Below the pieces are notes generated by a model, which was not told where the DNA came from, made no database searches, and saw nothing but the letters and a program-made list of their open reading frames with translations. From contig JAGCNL010000011.1 in the NCBI GenBank assembly GCA_017645945.1, positions 1 to 64,000 on the forward strand: a DNA stretch of 64,000 nt, given 5' to 3'. A program made the position numbers and the translations under genes. The stretch comes from Salinivirgaceae bacterium. Lineage in GTDB: Bacteria; Bacteroidota; Bacteroidia; Bacteroidales; SZUA-534. Shown here piece after piece: positions 7,546 through 15,760 of this stretch. The first letter of the stretch is position 1, and each line of letters starts with the position of its first letter.

Positions 7546-9360
7546 TCATGCATTCATGCTCTGCTCACGCATATTGGCGCGTTTGCGCTCAGTCTCGTCG
7601 AGCAGAATCTTGCGCAGACGCATTGAGTGCGGAGTGATTTCCACATATTCATCCTTCTGGATGTACTCAAGAGCCTCCTCAAGCGAGAATTTCACCGGCG
7701 GTGCAATGCTCACTTTCTCATCAGAGCCCGAAGCACGCATATTGGTGAGTTTCTTTGTTTTAGTCACGTTTATCACGATGTCGCCCGGGCGTGTGCTCTC
7801 GCCAATCACCTGACCGGCGTAAACCTCCTCCATCGGCTCGATGAAGAATTTGCCGCGGTCCTGCAGTTTGTTAAGCGCATACGCGATGCTGGTGCCGCTC
7901 TCCATTACAATCAGTGAACCGTTGATACGTTTCTCAATCTCACCCTTGTAAGGCTCAAAATCGATAAAGCGGTGTGCAATCACAGCCTCGCCTGCGGTGG
8001 CGGTCATCATGTTGCTCGACAAGCCGATGATGCCTCGTGACGGTATTTTGAAATCAAGATGAACGCGGTCGCCCTTGCGGTCCATATTCAGCAGCTCACC
8101 CTTGCGGCGTGTCACCATCTCAATGGCCTTGCCTGAGCAGTCTTCCGGCAGGTCGATGGTGAGTTCCTCAACAGGCTCGCATTTTTCACCGTCAATATCT
8201 TTTATAATTACCTGTGGCTGACCAACTTGCAGCTCGTAACCCTCGCGGCGCATTGTCTCAATCAAAATCGACAAGTGAAGCACGCCACGGCCGTAAACGG
8301 TGAACGAGTCGGCTGAGTCAGTCGGCTCAACACGCAGAGCCAGGTTCTTCTCAAGCTCTTTCTCAAGACGCTCTTTCAGGTGGCGCGATGTCACGAATTT
8401 GCCGTCCTTGCCAAAGAATGGCGAGTTGTTGATGGTGAACAACATACTCATTGTCGGCTCATCAACGGCGATTGGCGGCAGAGCATCGGGATTCTCATTG
8501 TCGGCAATGGTGTCGCCGATTTCAAATCCTTCAATGCCCATCACGGCGCAGATGTCGCCAGCCTCAACCTGGTCAACTTTTGCCTTGCCCATTCCCTCGA
8601 ACACGTAAAGCTCTTTCACGCGCGATTTCACAATTGAGCCGTCGCGTTTGCAAAGGCTGATTTGCTCGCCCGAGTGGATAACGCCACGGTGAACGCGGCC
8701 CACAGCGATTCGGCCCACGTACGACGAGTAGTCGAGCGATGTGATGAGCATCTGCAGCGAGCCCTCTTCGGCGTGCGGTTCGGGAATATATTTCAGGATG
8801 GCCTCAAGCAGCGGCAACATATCAGTCGACGGCTTTTTCAGGTCGTCGGTCATCCAGCCGTTCTTTGCCGAGCCGTAGATTACCGGAAAATCGAGTTGGT
8901 CCTCATTGGCGTCGAGTTGGAACATCAGCTCGAACACCTGCTCGCAAACCTCGTCGGGGCGGCAGTTCTGCTTGTCAACCTTGTTGATGACAACAATTGG
9001 TTTCAAGCCGATTTGCAGGGCTTTCTGAAGCACGAAACGAGTCTGCGGCATCGGGCCTTCGAAGGCGTCAACCAGAAGCAGAACGCCATCGGCCATGTTC
9101 AGCACGCGCTCAACCTCACCACCGAAATCAGAGTGCCCCGGAGTGTCGATAATGTTGATTTTCACACCTTTGTAAACCATCGAAACGTTCTTCGACAGAA
9201 TGGTTATACCGCGCTCGCGCTCAAGGTCGTTGTTGTCGAGGAAGAGTTCGCCGGCAGCGTGCTCTTTGAACTGTTTGGTTTGCAGGAGGATTTTGTCAAC
9301 TAATGTTGTTTTTCCGTGGTCGACGTGTGCAATGATTGCAATGTTTCTGATTTGCTTCAT
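7546..9360 (-). CDS. typA: Translational GTPase TypA/BipA
   Basis: A 604-residue ribosome-associated GTPase of the elongation-factor family. The start at ATG 9360 gives the standard N-terminus [20 protein letters not shown]; a longer frame upstream is rejected because it has no family match and would run through the promoter. G motifs are complete: P-loop AHVDHGKT, switch region [15 protein letters not shown] and NKVD. The TypA-specific C-terminus is present ([18 protein letters not shown]). TypA acts in ribosome assembly and stress adaptation. It is a single-gene unit transcribed away from dnaN. Confidence 0.97.
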   Translation of the reverse strand: MKQIRNIAIIAHVDHGKTTLVDKILLQTKQFKEHAAGELFLDNNDLERERGITILSKNVSMVYKGVKINIIDTPGHSDFGGEVERVLNMADGVLLLVDAFEGPMPQTRFVLQKALQIGLKPIVVINKVDKQNCRPDEVCEQVFELMFQLDANEDQLDFPVIYGSAKNGWMTDDLKKPSTDMLPLLEAILKYIPEPHAEEGSLQMLITSLDYSSYVGRIAVGRVHRGVIHSGEQISLCKRDGSIVKSRVKELYVFEGMGKAKVDQVEAGDICAVMGIEGFEIGDTIADNENPDALPPIAVDEPTMSMLFTINNSPFFGKDGKFVTSRHLKERLEKELEKNLALRVEPTDSADSFTVYGRGVLHLSILIETMRREGYELQVGQPQVIIKDIDGEKCEPVEELTIDLPEDCSGKAIEMVTRRKGELLNMDRKGDRVHLDFKIPSRGIIGLSSNMMTATAGEAVIAHRFIDFEPYKGEIEKRINGSLIVMESGTSIAYALNKLQDRGKFFIEPMEEVYAGQVIGESTRPGDIVINVTKTKKLTNMRASGSDEKVSIAPPVKFSLEEALEYIQKDEYVEITPHSMRLRKILLDETERKRANMREQSMNA

Positions 9361-9383
9361 TTTTAGCCCAATTTTTGAGGGTG

Positions 9384-9391
9384 CAAAAGTA
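9384..9391 (-). promoter_or_regulatory. -7 promoter box of typA
   Basis: The minus strand reads TACTTTTG, an exact TAnnTTTG match, 23 bp before the typA ATG. No clear -33 TTTG is present. Confidence 0.5.
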
Positions 9392-9635
9392 ATGGTTTTT
9401 GCAATATGATATACCGATTCTTTGAAAGTTGACATAAACATTTTGGTATCAACCCATTGCAAACGCATGGCAGCACTGCACGGCAACGTTTTCATGCCTT
9501 GCCCGACTACGATTGGCGGCTGTTTCGGCGCGGCAGTCACTATTTTTCAGTCAAATCGCGCCTTGAACAGTCACCACTATTTGCTCCCGTTCATCACAAA
9601 ATTTCGATGGCGTTTTTTTAGAACACGGCCGCAAA

Positions 9636-9670
9636 TTTGTTCGTCGGTCTAAACTATTTTTATATTTTTG
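9636..9670 (+). promoter_or_regulatory. Promoter of dnaN
   Basis: TTTG (9636-9639) and TATTTTTG (9663-9670) match the two Bacteroidota promoter elements. The 23-bp gap is a little longer than usual. They lie 46 bp before the ATG. Confidence 0.45.
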
Positions 9671-9716
9671 GGCGCAACGAATAATTGAATTCGAATAAAT
9701 CTAAAAATATATCAAC

Positions 9717-10841
9717 ATGAACTTTATCGTATCAAGCACGCAGCTTTTGAACCATTTGCAGGCGGTGAGCCGTGCAACTGCTTCAAAAAACACAATGGAA
9801 ATCCTCAACAACTTTCTGTTCAAACTTGAAGGCAACAAGCTGACAATAACAGCATCAGATATTGAAACAACAATGATTACCTCAATTGATGTTGACAACG
9901 CATCAGACGACGGAATCATCGCCATCGATGCCAAACGACTGATTGACATCTTGAAGGAATTCCCCGAGCAGCCGCTGACTTTCAACATCAACAACCAGAC
10001 TTTCAGTGTCGACATTGTGTCAGAAAACGGCAAGTTCAGTGTGCTTGGCCAGAACGGTGCTGATTTCCCGCAGATTAACTCACAGCGCGACAATGTGAGC
10101 GTCATCCGCATGTCGTCCGACGCGTTGCTGCAGGGTTTCTCAAAAACACTGTTCGCCACAATGACTGATAACGTCCGCCCGCAGCTCACCGGTATTTTCT
10201 TCGAGATAGCCGACGGCAAAATCACATTTGTTGCCACTGACGCACACAAGCTGGTTTGCTACACCCGCGCCGATGTTCAAACTGAGGGCGACAGTTCGTT
10301 CATCTTCCCCCGGAAGCCGGCCGACCTGCTCAAAAACATTCTTCCGAAAAGCGATACCGAGGTTGTGCTGACCTTCAACAAACAAGAGGCTGTCATCGAG
10401 TTCAACGAATACACTCTGATTTGCCGCCTCATTGAAGGCTCATACCCCAACTACCGCGCCATAATTCCAAACGATTCGCCGCGTAAACTGACTGTCGACC
10501 GCACCGACCTATGCAACTGTCTGCGCCGTGTGTCGATATTCTCGAATCAGGCAAGCAACCTCATCAAGCTTTCGATAACCGCCAACCAACTCACCGTTTC
10601 GGCTCAGGACATCGATTTCTCGATTTCAGCCCACGAGCGCGTGAAATGCCAGTACGAAGGCGATGATATGGAAATCGGATTCTGCTCAACTTACCTCATT
10701 CAAATCCTGTCGAACCTTGGCAGCGATGAGGTTGTTGTCAATTTCTCCGACGCAGTCAAACCAGGCAAGTTCGTGCCGCTCAACCAATCATCTGCCGACG
10801 AGGACGTGCTGATGATTCTAATGCCGATGAGCATCAACTAA
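9717..10841 (+). CDS. dnaN: DNA polymerase III beta subunit (sliding clamp)
   Basis: A 374-residue clamp of normal family length with three repeated clamp folds. Typical sequences are the N-terminal KNTMEILNNFLFKLEGNKL, central VRPQLTGIFFE and the C-terminal FVPLNQSSADEDVLMILMPM, which fits the family ending that lines the partner-binding cleft. It tethers the replicative polymerase to DNA. It is not next to dnaA here, as is common in this phylum. It ends with a strong terminator. Confidence 0.97.
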   Translation: MNFIVSSTQLLNHLQAVSRATASKNTMEILNNFLFKLEGNKLTITASDIETTMITSIDVDNASDDGIIAIDAKRLIDILKEFPEQPLTFNINNQTFSVDIVSENGKFSVLGQNGADFPQINSQRDNVSVIRMSSDALLQGFSKTLFATMTDNVRPQLTGIFFEIADGKITFVATDAHKLVCYTRADVQTEGDSSFIFPRKPADLLKNILPKSDTEVVLTFNKQEAVIEFNEYTLICRLIEGSYPNYRAIIPNDSPRKLTVDRTDLCNCLRRVSIFSNQASNLIKLSITANQLTVSAQDIDFSISAHERVKCQYEGDDMEIGFCSTYLIQILSNLGSDEVVVNFSDAVKPGKFVPLNQSSADEDVLMILMPMSIN

Positions 10842-10862
10842 TACAGCGGAAAACATACGCGG

Positions 10863-10895
10863 GGGAGGAGAAACACATCTCCTCCCTCTTTTTTT
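10863..10895 (+). terminator. Intrinsic terminator of dnaN
   Basis: GGGAGGAGA (10863-10871) pairs perfectly with TCTCCTCCC (10878-10886) and is followed by CTCTTTTTTT. Confidence 0.88.
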
Positions 10896-10948
10896 GCCCA
10901 TAAGTCAGGTTTTTCTTCGTCCAAACCTTTCAAATCCGTACTATTTTA

Positions 10949-10956
10949 TAATTTTG
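10949..10956 (+). promoter_or_regulatory. -7 promoter box of the DUF4271-hemD unit
   Basis: TAATTTTG matches TAnnTTTG, 35 bp before the ATG at 10992. TTTC at 10928-10931 is a poor -33 candidate. Confidence 0.45.
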
Positions 10957-10991
10957 CGGCTGTAAAATCTGCTCCATAATTGAACCGTTTG

Positions 10992-12269
10992 ATGGAAGTT
11001 TCGCAAAACAGTGGTATCCAGGCCGATTCGACAGCACAGCAGACAGGAACGCTAATACTGTCACGACCAACGCTCGACTTTGGCGGTGCTGACGCGTTTC
11101 GTATCGATTCGAGCCGCCTGCAGGTCCAAAAGCCCGTGGCTCCGATCATCAAAACGGTGCCATACATTCCTGAGAACGACACAATCAACCACCCCGTTTA
11201 CGATGTGCTCAATGGCGAGTTTGTCATTTCTTCCGACGAATCGCTGATTTCGCACTTGCGTCTGAACCCGATTGAGCCGGTCAGCAGCGATGCCGAGACA
11301 ATCCAGGCGGTTGAGCCACAGCGTTTTTCAGTGGCCGTGAAGCAGAGCAACACCGAAGTGCTGAGGCAGGCAAAATCAACGCCCGAGTCAGAAATACTGA
11401 AAGAAGCCAGTCAGGCTGCATCCGACTCTGTTCCTGCCGTCTCCATCGACAGCATCAACATTGCCGCTGACACTCTGGTTGTTACCGACACTTTGGCCGT
11501 TGCCGACAGCACAACCATTGCTGACACCACTCCGAAACAGGAGACCAGCTACAAAATCTACGAGGAGAAGGAAGGCAAGCCGCTGATGCGGAAAACCTAC
11601 GGCTTCTCACTCGACAAAACAACAACCGACACCGATTGGATGATAGGCGTCATCATTGCGGCGTTCTTGTTTTTTGCTTGGATTAGAATGATTTACGGCA
11701 AATATGTGGGCATGGCGTTCCAGTCTGCAGCCAACTTTTTCGCCGCCAACCGCACCTTTGCCGAATCAAACGCGGTGAGGTCGCGGGTGTTCTTCCTTCT
11801 TAACATATTGTTCTACATCAATATAAGCCTGTTCTCATGCCAGTGCCTGAACTTCTTTGGTGTCAGCTTCGACGACTATTCAGGGCTGAAACTGTTCGGA
11901 ACATGCATGCTCGGGTTCTTCGTCATCTACACGGCGCGGACCATTCTGCTGAAATTCCTCGATTTCGTGTTCGACACTGACTCGTTCGGCTACTATAACT
12001 TCTCCATATACCTTTACTGCAAAATTTACGGACTCATACTGCTGCCGCTGGTTGCAGTCATCCCGTTTGTCCCCGATTTTGTAACAGAGAAACTGGTGTG
12101 GGCAGGTTTGGCAGTGTTTGTTTTGATGTATGTCCTGACACTCTTCCGCGGACTTCGAATTTGTCTGCGAAAAGGTGTTTCGATATTCTATTTGTTTTTC
12201 TATCTTTGCGCCCTTGAAATCTTACCCCTTCTGACTGTATATAAGTTTGTGCTGAAATATTTGTTATAG
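10992..12269 (+). CDS. DUF4271 domain membrane protein
   Basis: A 425-residue protein with a long non-membrane N-terminal half containing an Asp/Thr-rich repetitive stretch (DTLVVTDTLAVADSTT, about 155-180). About six hydrophobic helices follow from residue 215 on. This architecture and its position directly before hemD match the Bacteroidota DUF4271 family, whose function is unknown. I chose ATG 10992; a TTG at 10980 is in frame and possible. hemD starts 40 bp downstream, so the two are probably cotranscribed. A link to haem synthesis is suggested only by position. Confidence 0.8.
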   Translation: MEVSQNSGIQADSTAQQTGTLILSRPTLDFGGADAFRIDSSRLQVQKPVAPIIKTVPYIPENDTINHPVYDVLNGEFVISSDESLISHLRLNPIEPVSSDAETIQAVEPQRFSVAVKQSNTEVLRQAKSTPESEILKEASQAASDSVPAVSIDSINIAADTLVVTDTLAVADSTTIADTTPKQETSYKIYEEKEGKPLMRKTYGFSLDKTTTDTDWMIGVIIAAFLFFAWIRMIYGKYVGMAFQSAANFFAANRTFAESNAVRSRVFFLLNILFYINISLFSCQCLNFFGVSFDDYSGLKLFGTCMLGFFVIYTARTILLKFLDFVFDTDSFGYYNFSIYLYCKIYGLILLPLVAVIPFVPDFVTEKLVWAGLAVFVLMYVLTLFRGLRICLRKGVSIFYLFFYLCALEILPLLTVYKFVLKYLL

Positions 12270-12308
12270 AATGGGTTAAGGTAGATGTCTAACTAAAAAC
12301 CGAGCAAG

Positions 12309-13070
12309 TTGAAAATTAAGAAAATTTTGGTATCGCAACCAAAACCCACGACTGAAAAGTCGCCGTATTTCGATTTGGCCGAAAAGTACAATCTGAAAAT
12401 TGATTTCAGACCGTTCATTACAGTCAAACCCGTGGAAGCCAAGGATTTCCGAAAAGAACGGATAAACATCCTTGACCATACTGCCGTGATTTTCACAAGC
12501 AAAAACGCCATCGACCATCTGTTCAGAATTTGTGAGGAAACTCGCGTAACTCTGCCCGATGACATGAAGTATTTCTGCATTACTGAGGCCGTTGCTCTCT
12601 ATCTTCAGAAATACATCACCTACCGGAAACGCAAGATATTTTTTGCCCAGAACGGCAAGTTCGATGACCTTCTGACACTCATCGACAAGCACCGCGAGGA
12701 CAAATTCCTGCTCCCATCGTCGGACAAGTACAAACCTGAGGTTGTTGAGAAGCTCCAGGCACACAATATCGACCACACTCTTGCAATCCTTTACATGACG
12801 GTGGCCACTGACATGTCGGACATTGCCGACCAGAATTACGATGTGATGTGCTTCTTCAGCCCAGAGGGTATCAAATCGTTGAAATCGAACTTCCCTGATT
12901 TTGAGCAGAATGAGATTAAGATTGCAGCTTTTGGCCCAACAACAGCCAAAGCCGTTGAGGAAGCTCATTTGCGCCTCGACATCAAGGCTCCGCTGCCTGA
13001 GGCTCCGTCAATGCCCGCAGCACTGGAGTTGTTCATCAAAGATGCCAACCGCGCCTGCAAAAAGAATTGA
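12309..13070 (+). CDS. hemD: Uroporphyrinogen-III synthase
   Basis: A 253-residue HemD-type enzyme that closes and inverts the hydroxymethylbilane tetrapyrrole to uroporphyrinogen III. The sequence matches the Bacteroidota form (KIKKILVSQPKPTTEKSPYF, HTAVIFTSKNAIDHLF, MCFFSPEGIKSL, AAFGPTTAKAVEEA). The start must be TTG 12309: an in-frame TAA lies 15 bp upstream, no ATG occurs before the conserved N-terminus, and the family begins exactly there. No ribosome binding site is visible. It ends at a strong bidirectional terminator. Confidence 0.93.
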   Translation: MKIKKILVSQPKPTTEKSPYFDLAEKYNLKIDFRPFITVKPVEAKDFRKERINILDHTAVIFTSKNAIDHLFRICEETRVTLPDDMKYFCITEAVALYLQKYITYRKRKIFFAQNGKFDDLLTLIDKHREDKFLLPSSDKYKPEVVEKLQAHNIDHTLAILYMTVATDMSDIADQNYDVMCFFSPEGIKSLKSNFPDFEQNEIKIAAFGPTTAKAVEEAHLRLDIKAPLPEAPSMPAALELFIKDANRACKKN

Positions 13071-13090
13071 TATTTAACGCATTCGCAATA

Positions 13091-13131
13091 AAAAACACCG
13101 TAATTGGAAATCCCGATTACGGTGTTTTTTT
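13091..13131. terminator. Bidirectional terminator between hemD and divIC
   Basis: AAAAACACCGTAAT pairs with ATTACGGTGTTTTT around a short loop, with A and T runs on both sides. It serves the convergent hemD and divIC/ftsB-like genes. Confidence 0.85.
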
Positions 13132-13151
13132 ATCAACTGTTTTTAATCTTT

Positions 13152-13457
13152 CTATTCCTCAATGATGATAAAGACGTCCTCATTTGGCTTTTTCATCAGA
13201 TACTGCTCGCGGGCGAATTTCTCAAGATTGTCCTCGTCCGAAACCAGTTCCTTTGTCCGCTGAATGTCAGTCTCAATCTTTTTGGCGTAGTACTCCTTCT
13301 GCTCCTTCATATCGCGCAGAGTCCGTCTGTTCGACATGAGGTTAATCAGGTTGTTCTGGTCGAGAAACATCACCCACACGGCAAAAACGGCCGTTGCAAT
13401 CGCAAACTTGTTTTTGCAATGGCTGAGAATCGTTTTCAGTGTCGGATTCAGTTTCAT
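13152..13457 (-). CDS. DivIC/FtsB-family septum formation initiator
   Basis: A 101-residue bitopic membrane protein. A short cytoplasmic segment precedes one transmembrane helix (about 20-38, FAIATAVFAVWVMF), followed by a coiled coil (about 45-80) and a conserved ending REQYLMKKPNEDVFII. This is the layout of FtsB/DivIC divisome proteins. The start is ATG 13457; a TTG further upstream would add residues not seen in the family. It lies 38 bp downstream of hflX on the same strand and is probably cotranscribed. Confidence 0.9.
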   Translation of the reverse strand: MKLNPTLKTILSHCKNKFAIATAVFAVWVMFLDQNNLINLMSNRRTLRDMKEQKEYYAKKIETDIQRTKELVSDEDNLEKFAREQYLMKKPNEDVFIIIEE

Positions 13458-13516
13458 CTGATATTGTTTCTTTTGCAAAGATGGGAAAAGTACGTCATTA
13501 TCTCTAATTTTTCCCG

Positions 13517-14743
13517 CTACAAATTGTTGCCGTCGGCATCAAACTTGTCGAAAAGGAAATTGTTGTACGGATAGCGCTCGGCGTGAATGGCTTTTGCCTT
13601 CTCATAAATGAGGTTGCGGAACTCATCGATATTTGTGTGCTCCTTGGCCGAAATGAAAATGCAAGGCAGATTGTTTTTGGCAATCCACGACTTTTTCAAA
13701 TCCTCAAGCGGAATGTTGATGCGTGTGGCAGGCGTCAAATCGAACGGGTCCTGCGGCTCATACTGATAATTGTCTATTTTGTTGAAAACCACGTATGTAG
13801 GAATCAACTGCGCCCCTATTTCCTGAAGCGTGCGGTTCACCACATCAATCTGCTCCTCAAAATTCGGGTGCGAAATATCGACAACGTGAAGCAGAATATC
13901 GGCCTCGCGCACCTCGTCGAGCGTTGATTTGAACGACTCTACAAGGTCATGCGGCAGCTTGCGGATGAACCCAACGGTGTCCGACAGCAGAAACGGCAGA
14001 TTGTCAATCACCACCTTGCGCACCGTGGTGTCGAGCGTCGCAAATAGTTTGTTTTCTGCAAAAACGTCGCTCTTGCTCAGCATGTTCATGATGGTTGATT
14101 TGCCCACATTGGTGTAGCCCACAAGCGCGATGCGCACCATCTGGCCGCGGTTTTTGCGCTGGGTGGCCATCTGCTTGTCGATTTTCGACAGTTGCTCCTT
14201 CAGATGCGATATTTTGTCGAGAATGATTCGGCGGTCGGTCTCAATCTGCGTCTCACCCGGACCACGCATGCCAATGCCGCCCCGCTGGCGCTCAAGGTGA
14301 GTCCACATTCGTGTCAGACGCGGCAGAAGGTATTGATATTGAGCCAATTCAACTTGCACTTTGGCATGAGCCGTGCGGGCACGCTGGGCAAAAATGTCGA
14401 GAATCAGATTTGTACGGTCGAGCACGCGGGCCTTGAACATGTTCTCAAGGTTGCGCAGCTGGGTTGGCGTCAGCTCATCGTCGAAAATCACCAGATTGAC
14501 GCTGTTCGCCTCAACATATTCGGCCACCTCTTTAATCTTTCCCGAGCCGAGAAAAGTGGCACCATTAGGCTTGTCCATCTTCTGTGTGAACCTTGCAACG
14601 GTCACAGCGCCTGCCGTGTCGGCCAGAAAGGCCAGCTCGTCAAGATACTCACTCACCATCTCCTCGCTCTGCTCCTGAGTGATTACTCCGACCAAAACCG
14701 CCGTCTCCGCACATGCTTCCCTAATGATGTTCACCCTGCTCAT
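13517..14743 (-). CDS. hflX: Ribosome-associated GTPase HflX
   Basis: A 408-residue HflX. The N-terminal HflX domain (about 1-185) contains the hallmark GGIGMRGPGETQIETDRR before the GTPase domain. G motifs are GYTNVGKST, the switch-I threonines in FATLDTTVR, DTVGFIRKLP and NKID. HflX splits stalled ribosomes under stress. ATG 14743 is chosen over a TTG 15 bp upstream. divIC/ftsB follows on the same strand. Confidence 0.95.
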   Translation of the reverse strand: MSRVNIIREACAETAVLVGVITQEQSEEMVSEYLDELAFLADTAGAVTVARFTQKMDKPNGATFLGSGKIKEVAEYVEANSVNLVIFDDELTPTQLRNLENMFKARVLDRTNLILDIFAQRARTAHAKVQVELAQYQYLLPRLTRMWTHLERQRGGIGMRGPGETQIETDRRIILDKISHLKEQLSKIDKQMATQRKNRGQMVRIALVGYTNVGKSTIMNMLSKSDVFAENKLFATLDTTVRKVVIDNLPFLLSDTVGFIRKLPHDLVESFKSTLDEVREADILLHVVDISHPNFEEQIDVVNRTLQEIGAQLIPTYVVFNKIDNYQYEPQDPFDLTPATRINIPLEDLKKSWIAKNNLPCIFISAKEHTNIDEFRNLIYEKAKAIHAERYPYNNFLFDKFDADGNNL

Positions 14744-15239
14744 ATTCAAACCGTTCAATAAACTGATAATCGATTTGCAAAACTACAATTTTAATCATGA
14801 ACATCAACACACACAAAAGGCTGATGAAGGCGTTCGGTTTTAGTGACCGAAAAAGCCATCCGGCTTGCCTAAAAACGTGAGAAATTTCATGCCGCGAACT
14901 GCTGCAATTATACCCTAAAATCCACTGCCAATAAGGCTTTGCGCGAGAAAAATGGCCCTTATTTGGCCTCAGACCGCTCTACAACTCACTATTCCACACA
15001 TATAATATATAGCAGAGGGCTCGCTAAGAGGTTGATTTTGCTGCAAATAGAGGATATTTATAATCGCTTTAAGATTGAATTACAATCAGATACAAAAATC
15101 AGCCTGTTTTTTTTCAAAAATTTTTAAAAAAAACGTAATTATCTGCATTAAAAGAGAATAACAATATCAAATTTTCCTATATTTACAATGCTTTAAGCAT
15201 TTATCATTTATTGTTACATAATCTTAAAAAACACTCGGT
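14744..15239. other. 496-bp intergenic region between hflX and the HU gene
   Basis: I see no coding region or RNA gene. A minus-strand TAGTTTTG (14778-14785) is a likely -7 box for hflX. An imperfect TATATTTA (15178-15185) on the plus strand may serve the HU gene. The right half is very A/T-rich with long A and T runs. Confidence 0.6.
14778..14785 (-). promoter_or_regulatory. -7 promoter box of hflX
   Basis: The minus strand reads TAGTTTTG, an exact TAnnTTTG match 34 bp before the hflX ATG. No -33 element is found at the proper distance. Confidence 0.45.
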
Positions 15240-15512
15240 ATGAACAAACAGGAATTAGTTGCCGCTATGGCAGAAAAAGCAGGTTTGACCAAAGCTGATT
15301 CAGAGAAAGCTTTGAACGCGTTCACAGCATCTGTAGCTGACGCTCTCGGTAAAGGCGAAAGCGTACAATTGGTTGGTTTCGGAACATTCTCAGTTAGCGC
15401 TCGCGCTGCAAGAACCGGCAAGAACCCACACACTGGCGCAAAGATTCAAATCGCTGCTAAGAAAGTTGCCAAATTCAAAGCTGGCAAGGCTCTGGCCGAT
15501 AAAGTAAACTAA
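15240..15512 (+). CDS. hup: HU family DNA-binding protein
   Basis: A 90-residue nucleoid protein with the standard HU fold: helical dimerisation part ([20 protein letters not shown]), GFGTFSV and the DNA-binding arm [17 protein letters not shown], including the conserved RxGxNPxT core. It bends and packages DNA. It is followed by two terminators and preceded by a long A/T-rich region, as fits a highly expressed single gene. Confidence 0.96.
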   Translation: MNKQELVAAMAEKAGLTKADSEKALNAFTASVADALGKGESVQLVGFGTFSVSARAARTGKNPHTGAKIQIAAKKVAKFKAGKALADKVN

Positions 15513-15518
15513 AAATTA

Positions 15519-15545
15519 AGTCCTCGTTCTGAGGACTTTTTCTTT
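15519..15545 (+). terminator. Intrinsic terminator of the HU gene
   Basis: AGTCCTC (15519-15525) pairs with GAGGACT (15531-15537), followed by TTTTTCTTTT. Confidence 0.85.
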
Positions 15546-15553
15546 TCTATCAA

Positions 15554-15588
15554 TCCCCTCGACAATTATTTGTCGGGGGATTTTTTTG
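15554..15588 (+). terminator. Second terminator after the HU gene
   Basis: TCCCC-T-CGACAA pairs with TTGTCGGGGGA (one bulge) and is followed by seven T. It probably backs up the first terminator of this strongly expressed gene. Confidence 0.75.
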
Positions 15589-15760
15589 CAAATCACTTCC
15601 GAATCACCCTCTGTTGGGGCACTAAAAAATAATCATCGATTTAATGTCATTTTTTTGCCTCAACCCTATCGGAATTCAAAAAAAATTGCTATAACTTTAG
15701 CCTTGTTCGTGATACACGAATCCACGTACTTTTTATTATAAACTATATACCACATTTATT

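Noticed and set aside
9361-9540. 60-codon N-terminal extension of typA
   Set aside because: It runs through the typA promoter, has no family match, and ATG 9360 gives the standard TypA N-terminus.
14744-15239. Search for a 6S, tmRNA or tRNA gene in the long intergenic region
   Set aside because: No cloverleaf, CCA end or conserved small-RNA core could be made out.
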